Below, one piece after another: positions 45,435 through 54,931 of a stretch of DNA of 64,000 nt. The DNA is from Rhizobium redzepovicii (GTDB taxonomy: Bacteria > Pseudomonadota > Alphaproteobacteria > Rhizobiales > Rhizobiaceae). The position numbers and the translations under genes are program-made. The stretch lies in assembly GCF_019793435.1 (NCBI RefSeq), contig NZ_JAILYH010000003.1, positions 1 through 64,000 on the forward strand, given 5' to 3'. The notes below the pieces were generated by a model. It made no database searches. It was not told the DNA's origin and was given only the letters and a program-made list of their open reading frames with translations. Every line of letters begins with the position of its first letter. The first letter of the stretch is position 1.

Positions 45435-46859
45435 ATGCCTGAAGCTTCTTTCTTCACCGACATGCTGCAAAGCATCACCGATCACGGACGCCAGCTTCTG
45501 TTTTCCGGCTCGCGCAATACCCGGGCTGCGGCCAAAGCCGATCTGCAGACTCTCTGCGAGATGCTGTTGTCGAGCCGGGGTGAAGCATCAGGCATCGCCC
45601 TTGCGGCCGAGATACTCGATCGCTGGGGCGCGCTCGAAAGCGCGGGCGCGCAGCAATTCTTCCATATGCTTCACGAAACGTTCGGGCCCGACACGGTGAG
45701 GCTCGACCAGGCGATGGAAAATTACCGCGCTGACAAAAGCTCTGCCGCCGTCATCGCGCTCCATCAGGCCGCGGAGCCGCGGCGCCAGGAGCTCCTGCGC
45801 CGGTTGAATCATGCGCCCAACGGCACCGCCAGGCTGGTCCGTATGCGTCAGCAGCTGCTTGCTTCCAAGGACCGGTCCGAAGCCTATCACGCGCTCGATG
45901 CCGACTTCACGCATCTGTTCGGCTCCTGGTTCAATCGCGGCTTTCTGACGCTGCGGCCGATCGACTGGTCGACGCCGGCAAACATCCTCGAAAAGATCAT
46001 CAAATACGAGGCCGTGCATGAGATCGCCAGCTGGGAGGAGTTGCGCCGCCGTCTGGCGCCGGCCGACCGTCGATGCTTTGCCTTTTTCCATCCCCGATTG
46101 GCCGACGAACCGCTCGTGTTCGTCGAGGTGGCGCTCACCCGATCCTTGCCGAATGCGATCGCCGATGTACTCGACGAGGGGAGGGAGCAGATCAATGCCG
46201 ATGAGGCGACGACGGCTGTCTTCTATTCGATCTCCAACTGCCAGGATGGCCTGCGCGGAATCTCGTTCGGCAATTTCCTGATCAAGCAGGTCGTGGAAGA
46301 CCTGCGGCGAGACCTGCCGGGCCTGAAGAATTTCGTCACGCTGTCGCCTGTCCCGGGCTTCGCCCGTTGGCTTGCCAAGGCGCGCGATCCGGCCGGCGCC
46401 CGGTCCTTGTCCAAAGCGGCCCTGGAAACGCTGAGCCTGCTGGACGACCCGAACTGGCCCGACAAGGAGAAGAGCAGCGCCGAATTGGAGCGCGTGTTGC
46501 TGCCGCTTGCGGCGCGCTACTTCCTGACCGAACGGACGCCGGAGGGCCGCCCGGTCGATCCGGTGGCCCGCTTCCATCTCGGCAACGGTGCTCGGCTTGA
46601 AAGAGTGAATTTTCTCGGCGACCGATCGCCGAAGGCAGTCCGGCAGGCGCATGGCCTGATGGTCAACTACCTCTATAAGCTCGACGACATGGTGGCCAAC
46701 CACGAGGCCTTAGCGCAGCGCGGCGAAGTGATCGCCTCGCCAGCCGTCAAAAGCCTGCTCAACCAGAGCGACGAAGGCGGTCGCGGCGGCAACGGCCAGC
46801 AAGGCTCTCGAGCCTTCGCACAGATCATGAACTCAACGCTTGGAGGAGGGCGAAAGTGA
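45435..46859 (+). CDS. matA: Malonyl-CoA decarboxylase
   Basis: This 474-residue enzyme converts malonyl-CoA to acetyl-CoA and CO2. The MCD-fold C-terminal domain includes AFFHPRLADEPLVFVEVALT (about residues 215-234), FYSISNCQDGLRGISFGNFLIKQVVEDL (in pieces, about 263-290) with the serine/histidine region, and TLSPVPGFARWL (about 301-312). The ATG at 45435 follows GAGGGGAGAA; an open extension upstream runs through the operator and is rejected. matB starts inside its stop codon (GTGA overlap). Confidence 0.95.
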   Translation: MPEASFFTDMLQSITDHGRQLLFSGSRNTRAAAKADLQTLCEMLLSSRGEASGIALAAEILDRWGALESAGAQQFFHMLHETFGPDTVRLDQAMENYRADKSSAAVIALHQAAEPRRQELLRRLNHAPNGTARLVRMRQQLLASKDRSEAYHALDADFTHLFGSWFNRGFLTLRPIDWSTPANILEKIIKYEAVHEIASWEELRRRLAPADRRCFAFFHPRLADEPLVFVEVALTRSLPNAIADVLDEGREQINADEATTAVFYSISNCQDGLRGISFGNFLIKQVVEDLRRDLPGLKNFVTLSPVPGFARWLAKARDPAGARSLSKAALETLSLLDDPNWPDKEKSSAELERVLLPLAARYFLTERTPEGRPVDPVARFHLGNGARLERVNFLGDRSPKAVRQAHGLMVNYLYKLDDMVANHEALAQRGEVIASPAVKSLLNQSDEGGRGGNGQQGSRAFAQIMNSTLGGGRK

Positions 46860-48370
46860 GCAACCATCTTTTCGACGCCATGCGGGCCGCGGCACCCGAT
46901 GACGCACCGTTCATTCGGATCGGCAGCGCTCAGACTTGGACCTATGGCAATGCCTTTGCTCTTTCCGGCCGCCTCGCCGGCGCCATGGACACGCTCGGCA
47001 TTCGCCCCGGCGATCGGGTTGCGGTGCAAGTCGAGAAAAGCGCCGAGGCATTGATCCTTTACCTCGCCTGTCTTCGAAGCGGCGCGGTCTACCTGCCGCT
47101 CAATACCGCCTATACGCTGGCCGAGCTCGATTACTTCATCGGCGACGCCGAGCCGCGTCTGGTGGTCGTTGCCTCGGCTGCGCGGGAGGGCGTGGAGAAA
47201 ATCGCCAAGCATTACGGCGCGATCGTCGAAACGCTCGACGCTGACGGCAGCGGCTCGTTGCTCGATCTGGCGCGTGACGAGCCGGCCGACTTTGTCGACG
47301 CTTCGCGCTCCGCCGATGATCTGGCCGCGATCCTCTACACCTCGGGAACGACGGGACGCTCCAAGGGGGCGATGCTCACGCATGGGAACCTGCTTTCGAA
47401 CGCTCTGACCTTGCGCGACTATTGGCGCGTCACCCCCGATGACCGGCTGATCCACGCCTTGCCGATCTTCCACACGCACGGGCTGTTCGTTGCCACCAAC
47501 GTCACGCTGCTCGCCGGCGCCTCGATGTTCCTGCTGTCGAAGTTCGACGCCGACGAGGTCGTTTCACTGATGCCGCAGGCAACCATGCTGATGGGCGTGC
47601 CTACCTTCTATGTCCGCCTCCTGCAAAGCCCGCACTTCGGTAAAGAGGCGGCAGCCAGCATCCGCCTGTTCATATCAGGCTCGGCGCCGCTGCTTGCAGA
47701 AACGCACACCCAGTTCCAGGCGCGGACCGGCCACGCGATTCTCGAGCGCTACGGCATGACGGAAACCAACATGAACACCTCCAACCCCTATGAAGAGAAG
47801 CGGATCGCCGGGACGGTCGGCTTGCCGCTGCCTGATGTGACGGTGCGCGTCACCGATCCCGCCACGGGACAAGTGCTGCCGCCTGAACAAACCGGCATGA
47901 TCGAGATCAAGGGGCCGAACGTCTTCAAGGGTTATTGGCGCATGCCGGAAAAAACCGCGGCCGAATTTACCGCGGACGGCTTCTTCATCAGCGGCGACCT
48001 CGGTAAGATCGACCGGGACGGTTATGTGCACATCGTCGGCCGCGGCAAGGATCTGGTGATTTCGGGGGGATACAATATCTATCCGAAAGAGGTCGAGAGC
48101 GAGATCGACCAGATCGAGGGCGTCGTCGAGAGCGCTGTGATTGGCGTGCCGCATCCCGATTTCGGAGAGGGCGTAACGGCCGTCGTCGTATGCAGACCCG
48201 ACGCCGGCCTGGATGAAAAGACCATTGTCCGCGCCCTCCAGGATCGCCTCGCGCGCTATAAGCAGCCCAAACGCATCATCTTCGCCGAGGACTTGCCGCG
48301 CAACACAATGGGCAAGGTTCAGAAGAACATCCTGCGGCAGCAATACGCCGATCTCTACACAGGGACGTAA
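46856..48370 (+). CDS. matB: Malonyl-CoA synthetase
   Basis: This 504-residue ANL-family ligase activates malonate with ATP and CoA. It has the P-loop-like LYTSGTTGRSKGAMLTHGNL (about residues 159-178), YGMTETNMNTSNPYEEKR (in part, about 300-316; MatB-type substrate region), the adenylate motif SGDLGKIDRDGYVHIVGR (about 378-395) and the C-terminal lysine in PRNTMGKVQKN (about 481-491). The start is GTG, overlapping the matA stop by four bases with a strong GGAGGAG ribosome site, so translation is coupled. It makes the substrate for MatA. Confidence 0.96.
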   Translation: MSNHLFDAMRAAAPDDAPFIRIGSAQTWTYGNAFALSGRLAGAMDTLGIRPGDRVAVQVEKSAEALILYLACLRSGAVYLPLNTAYTLAELDYFIGDAEPRLVVVASAAREGVEKIAKHYGAIVETLDADGSGSLLDLARDEPADFVDASRSADDLAAILYTSGTTGRSKGAMLTHGNLLSNALTLRDYWRVTPDDRLIHALPIFHTHGLFVATNVTLLAGASMFLLSKFDADEVVSLMPQATMLMGVPTFYVRLLQSPHFGKEAAASIRLFISGSAPLLAETHTQFQARTGHAILERYGMTETNMNTSNPYEEKRIAGTVGLPLPDVTVRVTDPATGQVLPPEQTGMIEIKGPNVFKGYWRMPEKTAAEFTADGFFISGDLGKIDRDGYVHIVGRGKDLVISGGYNIYPKEVESEIDQIEGVVESAVIGVPHPDFGEGVTAVVVCRPDAGLDEKTIVRALQDRLARYKQPKRIIFAEDLPRNTMGKVQKNILRQQYADLYTGT

Positions 48371-48463
48371 GACGGCCGCCCTCTGGGAGGAGGGCGCGTC
48401 GGTATCCGCATCAATATTGCAAACAGCAGCGACGGCGCCGGAGGCGTCGGAGGGAGGGGAATC

Positions 48464-49813
48464 ATGGGTATTGAAATTCTGGCCATAGGCCTGCTGGTCG
48501 CCATGTTCATCGTTGCGACGATCCAGCCGATCAACATGGGCGCGCTCGCCTTTGCCGGCGCCTTCGTGCTTGGCTCGATGACCATCGGCATGAAAACCAC
48601 CGACATTTTTGCCGGCTTTCCGAGCGATCTGTTCCTGACGCTCGTCGCCGTCACCTACCTCTTCGCCATCGCGCAGATCAACGGCACCATCGATTGGCTG
48701 GTCGAATGCGCCGTCCGCCTGGTGCGTGGACACATAGGCTTGATCCCCTGGGTGATGTTCCTCGTCGCCGCCGTCATTACCGGCTTCGGCGCTCTTGGGC
48801 CTGCCGCGGTCGCGATTCTTGCGCCCGTCGCGCTGAGCTTTGCCATCCAGTACCGCATTCACCCCGTCATGATGGGCCTGATGGTGATCCACGGCGCGCA
48901 AGCGGGCGGTTTTTCGCCGATCAGCATCTATGGCGGCATCACCAACCAGATCGTCGCCAAGGCCGGCCTGCCTTTCGCGCCGACCTCCCTGTTTCTCTCC
49001 AGCTTTTTCTTCAACCTGGCGATCGCGGTGCTGGTCTTCTTCGTTTTCGGGGGCGCAAAGGTCATGCGGCAGGTACCCGCATCGTCCTTTGGCCCTTTGC
49101 CCGAACTGCATCCCGAGGGCGTGTCGGCGTCGATCAGAGGTCACGGCGGCACGCCGGCAAAACCCATCCGGGAGCATGCCTACGGTACGGCGGCCGATAC
49201 CGCCGCGACGCTGCGCCTGAACAATGAGAGAATTACCACCCTGATCGGCCTGACGGCGCTCGGCATCGGCGCCCTGGTTTTCAAGTTCAATGTCGGCCTC
49301 GTCGCCATGACCGTCGCCGTCGCTCTCGCGCTGCTATCCCCGAAAACGCAGAAGGCGGCAATCGACAAGGTCAGCTGGTCGACCGTGCTGCTGATTGCCG
49401 GCATCATCACTTATGTCGGCGTCATGGAGAAGGCCGGCACGGTCGATTACGTGGCGAATGGCATATCCAGTCTCGGCATGCCGCTGCTGGTGGCGCTGCT
49501 GCTTTGCTTTACCGGCGCCATCGTCTCGGCCTTTGCATCCTCGACCGCGCTGCTCGGCGCGATCATCCCGCTTGCCGTTCCGTTCCTCATGCAGGGACAT
49601 GTCAGTGCCATCGGCGTGGTCGCCGCCATCGCGATCTCGACGACGATCGTCGATACCAGCCCGTTCTCCACCAATGGCGCGCTTGTGGTCGCCAATGCCC
49701 CGGATGACAGTCGAGAGCAGGTGCTCAGGCAACTGCTGATCTACAGCGCGCTGATTGCCATCATCGGCCCGATCGTCGCTTGGCTGGTTTTCGTCGTGCC
49801 GGGGCTGGTTTGA
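48464..49813 (+). CDS. matC: Malonate/dicarboxylate carrier
   Basis: This 449-residue inner-membrane carrier has about eleven hydrophobic segments. It includes the MatC N-terminal region MGIEILAIGLLVAMFIVATIQPINMGALAFAGAFVLGS (in pieces, about residues 1-38) and a central cytoplasmic loop (about 200-250). In a second half, IVDTSPFSTNGALVVAN (about 385-401) resembles the substrate loops of ion-transporter-superfamily carriers. It imports malonate for MatB. It lies 93 bases after matB in the same direction, and a strong hairpin follows its stop. Confidence 0.93.
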   Translation: MGIEILAIGLLVAMFIVATIQPINMGALAFAGAFVLGSMTIGMKTTDIFAGFPSDLFLTLVAVTYLFAIAQINGTIDWLVECAVRLVRGHIGLIPWVMFLVAAVITGFGALGPAAVAILAPVALSFAIQYRIHPVMMGLMVIHGAQAGGFSPISIYGGITNQIVAKAGLPFAPTSLFLSSFFFNLAIAVLVFFVFGGAKVMRQVPASSFGPLPELHPEGVSASIRGHGGTPAKPIREHAYGTAADTAATLRLNNERITTLIGLTALGIGALVFKFNVGLVAMTVAVALALLSPKTQKAAIDKVSWSTVLLIAGIITYVGVMEKAGTVDYVANGISSLGMPLLVALLLCFTGAIVSAFASSTALLGAIIPLAVPFLMQGHVSAIGVVAAIAISTTIVDTSPFSTNGALVVANAPDDSREQVLRQLLIYSALIAIIGPIVAWLVFVVPGLV

Positions 49814-49836
49814 CGACGGGCAGCCGCAGCCATTGC

Positions 49837-49868
49837 TTGACGCCGCGGGGCATCGCCCGCGGCGTCAA
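49837..49868 (+). terminator. Hairpin ending the mat operon
   Basis: A perfect 13-base stem (TTGACGCCGCGGG / CCCGCGGCGTCAA) has a six-base loop. No T-run follows, so termination may be Rho-assisted or the hairpin may protect the 3' end. The rest of the 276-base gap to the next gene shows no further feature. Confidence 0.6.
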
Positions 49869-50089
49869 AATGTCCATGCCGCGCGCGGGCATTCCCAGTT
49901 CCATGCGTTTCCCGGCTGGAAGGCGCCAGTCGCCAAATGTAACGACGGTCTAAGATGAAGCATGCTTCGGTTGTAGTATTGCGCAGCCGGCAGCTACCGG
50001 ATTTGAACGCGCGAATTCCGTTGCATTTCCGAATTCAACGCTATTGATTATTCGAAGATGCTTTCATTCGCTGAAGTTGAAAATCGATC

Positions 50090-51193
50090 ATGGTTCAATC
50101 GACTGACGTCTCATCTCATTTGACGGATTTGATTTATGGAAGTCTCTTCGGCGAGTGCAGCTGGCAGGATTTCCTCGATCGCGTTGCGCAAACGTCGCCG
50201 GGCGGCAAGGCTGCGCTGCATTACCACGATCTGACCTCGTCGGTTGCCCATGTTCCCTTCATGTCGGGCTTTTCGCAGGCCGAGGTCGACCAGTTCAGCA
50301 GCCACTTTGCCGCGGTCAATCCTTGGATCCCCAGATTGGGTCTCGTGCCCGTCGGCCAGGGCCTGTGCGGCGACGAGATCTTTCCGCGCGAAGAGCTGAT
50401 AAAATCGGAATTTTACAATGACTGGCTGAAGCGGCAGGCCGGATGCGAAACCAGTGTGGGTGTTTCCATCATTCGCGAGGAAGACCGCACCTTCATCTTG
50501 TCGACCTCGACATCTTCGGCCGACCCCGATCTCAACAGGGAAGCGGCCCAACGCTACACGATCCTCGCGCCGCATCTGAAGAGGGCGTTCGATTTCATTC
50601 GCAAGCGCGATCTGTTTGCGCCGCACGAACACGTAACCCAAACCCTGTTCGACAGCATCGGGGTCGGCCTGATCTATGTTTCGGAGCAAGGGAAAGTCCG
50701 TCGCTGGAACAAGAGCGCGGAGGCCTTGATGGAAGCCGGCCTGCCGGTGCGGATCACCGCAGATGGCAAGCTCGGACTGCAGTGCCAGAAGTCGGCTGCC
50801 GTTCTTGAATTGCTGACCTCCCGAAACGGTATGCAGACCAAACCGCACACGGCAATCGTCAAGGGCAGGGACCAGGATAACTACCGCCTCACGCTCGTCC
50901 GGCTTCAGTCCGATGCGTTTACCGAGTTTCTGGAGGGGCCGACCGTGGCGCTCATTGCCGAGCCGATGCTGGCGAGCCCCCTCAGGGAGCGGCGCGATTT
51001 GCTGATGCAGCTCTACAAGCTGACCGCAACCGAAGTCCGGATCGCATCGAGCATCGCATCGGGCCATTCCGCAAGGGAAGTGGCGATCGCCGACGAGATC
51101 AGTTACGAGACCGTCAGAACTCATCTGCGGAACATCTATTCCAAGCTCGGGGTCAACTCCCAGGCCGGCCTGGTGTCGCTGCTGATGCGTTGA
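50090..51193 (+). CDS. LuxR-type transcriptional regulator with N-terminal sensor
   Basis: This 367-residue regulator has a C-terminal LuxR/GerE helix-turn-helix (LTATEVRIASSIASGHSAREVAIADEISYETVRTHLRNIYSKLGVNSQAGLVSLL, in pieces, about residues 308-363). An N-terminal region of about 250 residues includes a PAS-like segment around FDSIGVGLIYVSEQGKVRRWNKSAEALMEAGLP. It lacks the conserved tryptophan/tyrosine cluster of quorum-sensing autoinducer domains, so acyl-homoserine lactone binding is unlikely. The ligand is unknown. It stands alone between the mat operon and the convergent PAS-XRE gene. Confidence 0.85.
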   Translation: MVQSTDVSSHLTDLIYGSLFGECSWQDFLDRVAQTSPGGKAALHYHDLTSSVAHVPFMSGFSQAEVDQFSSHFAAVNPWIPRLGLVPVGQGLCGDEIFPREELIKSEFYNDWLKRQAGCETSVGVSIIREEDRTFILSTSTSSADPDLNREAAQRYTILAPHLKRAFDFIRKRDLFAPHEHVTQTLFDSIGVGLIYVSEQGKVRRWNKSAEALMEAGLPVRITADGKLGLQCQKSAAVLELLTSRNGMQTKPHTAIVKGRDQDNYRLTLVRLQSDAFTEFLEGPTVALIAEPMLASPLRERRDLLMQLYKLTATEVRIASSIASGHSAREVAIADEISYETVRTHLRNIYSKLGVNSQAGLVSLLMR

Positions 51194-51381
51194 TTGGTAT
51201 CGGCTGGCTGGAACTGTTGGGCTACCGCTTATCGCGTTTCATGCTTTTGAAGCCGATGGCGCCCCAAGCTGCCATCTCGTGAGACGATAGTCGCTATCCC
51301 CGAGTTGCCATTGGTTCCGGTTAAACTGAAATCTTCGGTCGCGGCAGCGGTTCGGCGGCATGATTGCGATACCGAAACCGC

Positions 51382-52464
51382 TTACCTTTTGGCTGCGAAT
51401 GTCACCGTTACAACATCCTTTGGTTCAGACAGGAATGTAATGCCATGGTTCTCCAGCGTTTCGCGCGCCCGCTCGACGTTTTCAGCTTTGACCGAGTGAG
51501 CATCCGCTTCCATACGTCGTATTGTGGAAAAGGAAATGCCCGATCGCTCTGCCAGTTCCTGAGCCGTCCAACCGAGCATTGCGCGCGCGGCCCTGATGTG
51601 AACTTCGCCGACCGCATTCTGCAGATTGGGTTTCGCGGGAATATCCTCAACCAACTTGGAGACGCCGTGCCATTCAACGATCTCGCCATCGTTATCGAGT
51701 AGGGGAACCGCTGTATTTTCGAAACGCTGAAAGACGCCGTCATGCCGTCGGACACGAACGGAGAGATCCAGTTTATACTTGCCCTCAATCGCTCCCTGCC
51801 AAGTCGTGCGGAAATGTTGCCGATCGTCAGGATGAACCGCTGCAAGCCTGTCGTAATCCCTGAGCTGCTCCGCCGTCTGACCGGTGAAGCGCATCCAGTT
51901 GGTATAGTCGAGCAGCTTACCCTGACTGTCGGCGCGCCAGAACTCGCCACCCACAAGCTTACGCAACGACGCATTGGCCGCGGCGGCGCGGTTGTGTGCA
52001 ATTTGCGCCTTGTGATCATTGGTTACGTCCTGAACGACACCGTGGAGGATGGCCAGCCGGCCACTGCGGTCATATTGGCGGTCAAATCTGCTTTCGAGCC
52101 AAATAAGATGCCCGTCGGGCCGGATGACGCGAAAGCGGCGCGAGGACAGTTGGTTCGCATGTGCCAACTCTACAATTTCTTCGTGCGCTAGACGGTCGTC
52201 GGGATGCACAAGGGATTCATAGAGGTCGAAACTTGCCGCAACGGCCTTTGGATCGAGTCCGACGAGACGATAGAGCCCGTCCGACCACGTCAGTTCCCGC
52301 GTGATCAGATCATAGGTCCAGGTTCCCGCTCCGAGGAATACCTCAATCAGTTGCGCTCGTTTTTCAGGTGTTTTTGCATTCCGGAGTGGCATTGCCGCGC
52401 GCATCCTCTTTTGGCGAGCCCAGAGCCGTCTTTTACGGCCTTCGGAAGGCAGTGAAGACGACAT
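51382..52464 (-). CDS. PAS-PAS-XRE regulator
   Basis: This 360-residue protein joins two PAS/PAC modules to a DNA-binding tail. The first is about residues 40-150, with GTWTYDLITRELTWSDGLYRLVGLDP and IHGVVQDVT-like ends. The second is about 165-275, with GEFWRADSQGKLLDYTNWMRFTGQT and HGVSKLVEDI. The C-terminal XRE helix-turn-helix is at about 290-355: RAARAMLGWTAQELAERSGISFSTIRRMEAD, in pieces. The order sensor-sensor-HTH within one chain is unusual, since XRE proteins of this type are normally short. It probably binds the TGAGCA cluster directly upstream (52474-52560) and regulates itself. No kinase or output enzyme is present. Confidence 0.85.
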   Translation of the reverse strand: MSSSLPSEGRKRRLWARQKRMRAAMPLRNAKTPEKRAQLIEVFLGAGTWTYDLITRELTWSDGLYRLVGLDPKAVAASFDLYESLVHPDDRLAHEEIVELAHANQLSSRRFRVIRPDGHLIWLESRFDRQYDRSGRLAILHGVVQDVTNDHKAQIAHNRAAAANASLRKLVGGEFWRADSQGKLLDYTNWMRFTGQTAEQLRDYDRLAAVHPDDRQHFRTTWQGAIEGKYKLDLSVRVRRHDGVFQRFENTAVPLLDNDGEIVEWHGVSKLVEDIPAKPNLQNAVGEVHIRAARAMLGWTAQELAERSGISFSTIRRMEADAHSVKAENVERARETLENHGITFLSEPKDVVTVTFAAKR

Positions 52465-52473
52465 ATATCAATT

Positions 52474-52560
52474 TGAGCAGGATTTCGCCAAGTGAGCAGA
52501 TATTCGCAGCTTAATGAGCATTAATTGCTCAAAGTCTCTGATGTGAGCAATTATTGTTCA
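52474..52560. promoter_or_regulatory. Cluster of TGAGCA motifs upstream of the PAS-XRE gene
   Basis: Four direct TGAGCA copies start at 52474, 52493, 52515 and 52544. The third pairs with an inverted TGCTC as GAGCA-TTAAT-TGCTC (52516-52530). The fourth belongs to TGAGCAA-TTA-TTGTTCA (52544-52560, one mismatch). The cluster begins 10 bases upstream of the regulator start codon. The rest of the 422-base gap (52561-52886) is AT-rich with no gene I can support. Confidence 0.6.
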
Positions 52561-52886
52561 TTAGAAATATGTTGGCTGGCTGCCGCGTTCTTACTGACGA
52601 GTTACTCGCTAGCGCTAATCTATACTTCAAACGTGGAAGCTCAGGAATTCGGGATCGGATCGCGAATTCCAAAATATTGCCGGTGAATGATCGTGGTGGC
52701 CGTCGAAATCGCAATGCTCCTACTGCCCGCAAAATCTGCGCCGCAGGCAAATATTCGTCTCCTCCTTTCGTCGTCAAACTTGCCAACAAGTTCCTGGCGC
52801 AAAGCAACTCCAGATACTTTGCAGGTTCCACGACCAAGCTTTCCACTCCTGTGTAACTCCTCCCCAACAAAACAAAGGTCGCCGCT

Positions 52887-54758
52887 GTGCCAAATCTATC
52901 TGTCTCCCGCCTCATCATGCTGTTTGGAATCATCGTTACGGCAGGCTTGATCCTGGCTGTCGGTCTGCAGACTAAGGCCTTCGAGGAGTTAAGGGTCAGG
53001 GGTCCGGTCTATAACGGCCTCGTCGAGGGCAAGGATCTGGTTGCCGATATCCTGCCGCCGCCAATTTTCGTCGTCGAAGCCTATATGCTGGCGACGGAGG
53101 GTGCGGTGCATACCGAGCTGTTGCATCCCAATCTCGGCCGCATTGTCGAGCTTCACAAGGGATACCTGGATCGCAAGGCATTCTGGGCAAAGGCCGACCT
53201 TCCCGCGGAAGTCCGCGCCAGGCTGTCGGGTGTCTACAGCTCGGCGGACGTCTTCTGGGACGAGGTAGAGCGCACCTATGCCTCTGCCGTCTCCCAAGAG
53301 GACGAACACGCCGTTCACGCAGCGCTTGATCACCTGAAGGACGCGTTTCATGCGCATGAAGCGCAGGTCAATGTTCTGGCGCAGCTTAGCAATGTCTGGT
53401 TGGCAAAGTCAGAGACCGCCGCTGAGGCCGCCGGCGTTCGGGCGAGGACGCTTGCGCTGTCGGGCAGCGCGGTTTCGGTTGCACTCTTTCTGCTTGGCCT
53501 GTGGTTCGTCCGCAGTCGCGCCATCAGGCCGCTCTTCGCGATTGCCGACAACATGCAGGAGCTTGCAGGCGGCGACTACACGAAATCTGTGCCGTTCCTG
53601 TCGCGAAAGGATGAAATCGGCGTGATCGCGGGCGCCGTGGAAGTCTTCCGCCATGCCGGTATGGAGCGTCAGCGCTTGCAGCAGGAAATGGACGACAGCC
53701 GCGCCGTCGCGCAACGCGACGCAGCCGAACGCAGCCGCCTGCAGGCGCAGCAGGCAGAATTGCTGCAGCAAGTCGTTCAGACACTCGGCGCGGGCCTCGG
53801 TCGACTGGCGGACTGCAATATCCGTACCACGATCGATGAACCCTTTGCCGCCGACTTTGAACCGCTGCGGCACGACTTCAACAATTCGATTGCCACCTTC
53901 CAGGCCACGCTCGAACAGGTACTGGCCAAGACCGGACATCTCTCGGCCTCGGCGCAGGAGATGCGCGGTGCCGCAGACAATCTTGCACGTCGCACGGAAC
54001 AGCAGGCCGCAGCGCTCGAGCAGACGTCCGCATCGCTCGAAGAGGTATCGTCAACGGTGCGTTCTTCGGCCGAACGCACAGCCGAAACCCGCGACCTCGT
54101 TCGCGAAGCCAAGGACTGCGCCACCGCCTCCAGCCAAGTGGTCGGCGAAGCCGTCCAGGCAATGAAACGAATCGCGGACGCCTCAGGCCAAATCAGCCAG
54201 ATCATCAATGTCATCGACCAGATCGCCTTCCAGACCAATCTGTTGGCGCTTAATGCCGGCGTCGAGGCGGCGCGAGCCGGAGATGCAGGCAAGGGCTTTG
54301 CAGTCGTGGCACAGGAAGTGCGCGAGCTTGCCCAGCGCTCGGCAAGTGCAGCCAAGGAGATCACTGCGCTGATCCGCAACTCGACCGATGAGGTCGCCTC
54401 GGGCGTTCAACTCGTCGACGAAACGGGCAAGGCACTTTCAAAAATCGCTAGCTACGTCACCGAAATCGACGCCAAAGTCGATGCGATCACCACTGCCTCA
54501 CGCGAACAGTCGATCGGCCTACAGGAAATCAGCGGCGCAGTGAATTCGATCGATCAGATGACGCAGCAGAATGCGGCGATGGTCGAAGAGAGTACGGCGA
54601 TCGGCCACTCCCTCGCAGTAGATTCCCAAATGCTCACCGAACTGGTTGGCCGTTTTAAACTCAATCGTCGCACCCAGGTCCGCGAGCCGGACGCAGCCTG
54701 GGCACGCAGACCAGGCGAGGAGTCGGCGAGAGCCCCCAGACTGGCAGCCGTTCGCTAG
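52887..54758 (+). CDS. Methyl-accepting chemotaxis protein, third receptor
   Basis: This 623-residue chemoreceptor has a first membrane helix at about residues 6-27 and a helical periplasmic sensor of about 160 residues ([35 protein letters not shown], in pieces), of a four-helix-like type with repeated His/Glu. A second helix is at about 190-208, then HAMP, a coiled-coil rich in Q/R, and the signalling tip [20 protein letters not shown] near residue 455. It ends APRLAAVR with no CheR-docking pentapeptide. The start is GTG with AAAGG eight bases upstream. The ligand is unknown. Confidence 0.92.
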   Translation: MPNLSVSRLIMLFGIIVTAGLILAVGLQTKAFEELRVRGPVYNGLVEGKDLVADILPPPIFVVEAYMLATEGAVHTELLHPNLGRIVELHKGYLDRKAFWAKADLPAEVRARLSGVYSSADVFWDEVERTYASAVSQEDEHAVHAALDHLKDAFHAHEAQVNVLAQLSNVWLAKSETAAEAAGVRARTLALSGSAVSVALFLLGLWFVRSRAIRPLFAIADNMQELAGGDYTKSVPFLSRKDEIGVIAGAVEVFRHAGMERQRLQQEMDDSRAVAQRDAAERSRLQAQQAELLQQVVQTLGAGLGRLADCNIRTTIDEPFAADFEPLRHDFNNSIATFQATLEQVLAKTGHLSASAQEMRGAADNLARRTEQQAAALEQTSASLEEVSSTVRSSAERTAETRDLVREAKDCATASSQVVGEAVQAMKRIADASGQISQIINVIDQIAFQTNLLALNAGVEAARAGDAGKGFAVVAQEVRELAQRSASAAKEITALIRNSTDEVASGVQLVDETGKALSKIASYVTEIDAKVDAITTASREQSIGLQEISGAVNSIDQMTQQNAAMVEESTAIGHSLAVDSQMLTELVGRFKLNRRTQVREPDAAWARRPGEESARAPRLAAVR

Positions 54759-54931
54759 TGTGTCAGACGGTTTGGAACCGACAGAACCCAACCTGCGGCG
54801 GAGCCTGCCGCCGCAGGCCTCCTGTATGAAGAACGAGATGCAATGCAGCCGCGCGCTGAGCCGGCTCGGCTTGGTGCTGCCGCTCATGCGCTGATTGCCA
54901 TCAGCCGGCTGGAGCCGGTGGGCTAACCATT

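Noticed and set aside
50090..51193. LuxR gene as a quorum-sensing receptor
   Set aside because: The HTH is convincing, but the N-terminus lacks the conserved autoinducer-domain residues and no luxI-type gene is present.
54646..54894. 82-codon frame across the end of the third chemoreceptor gene
   Set aside because: Mostly out of frame within the chemoreceptor gene; only its last codons resemble the LuxR tail, reported separately as a possible remnant.
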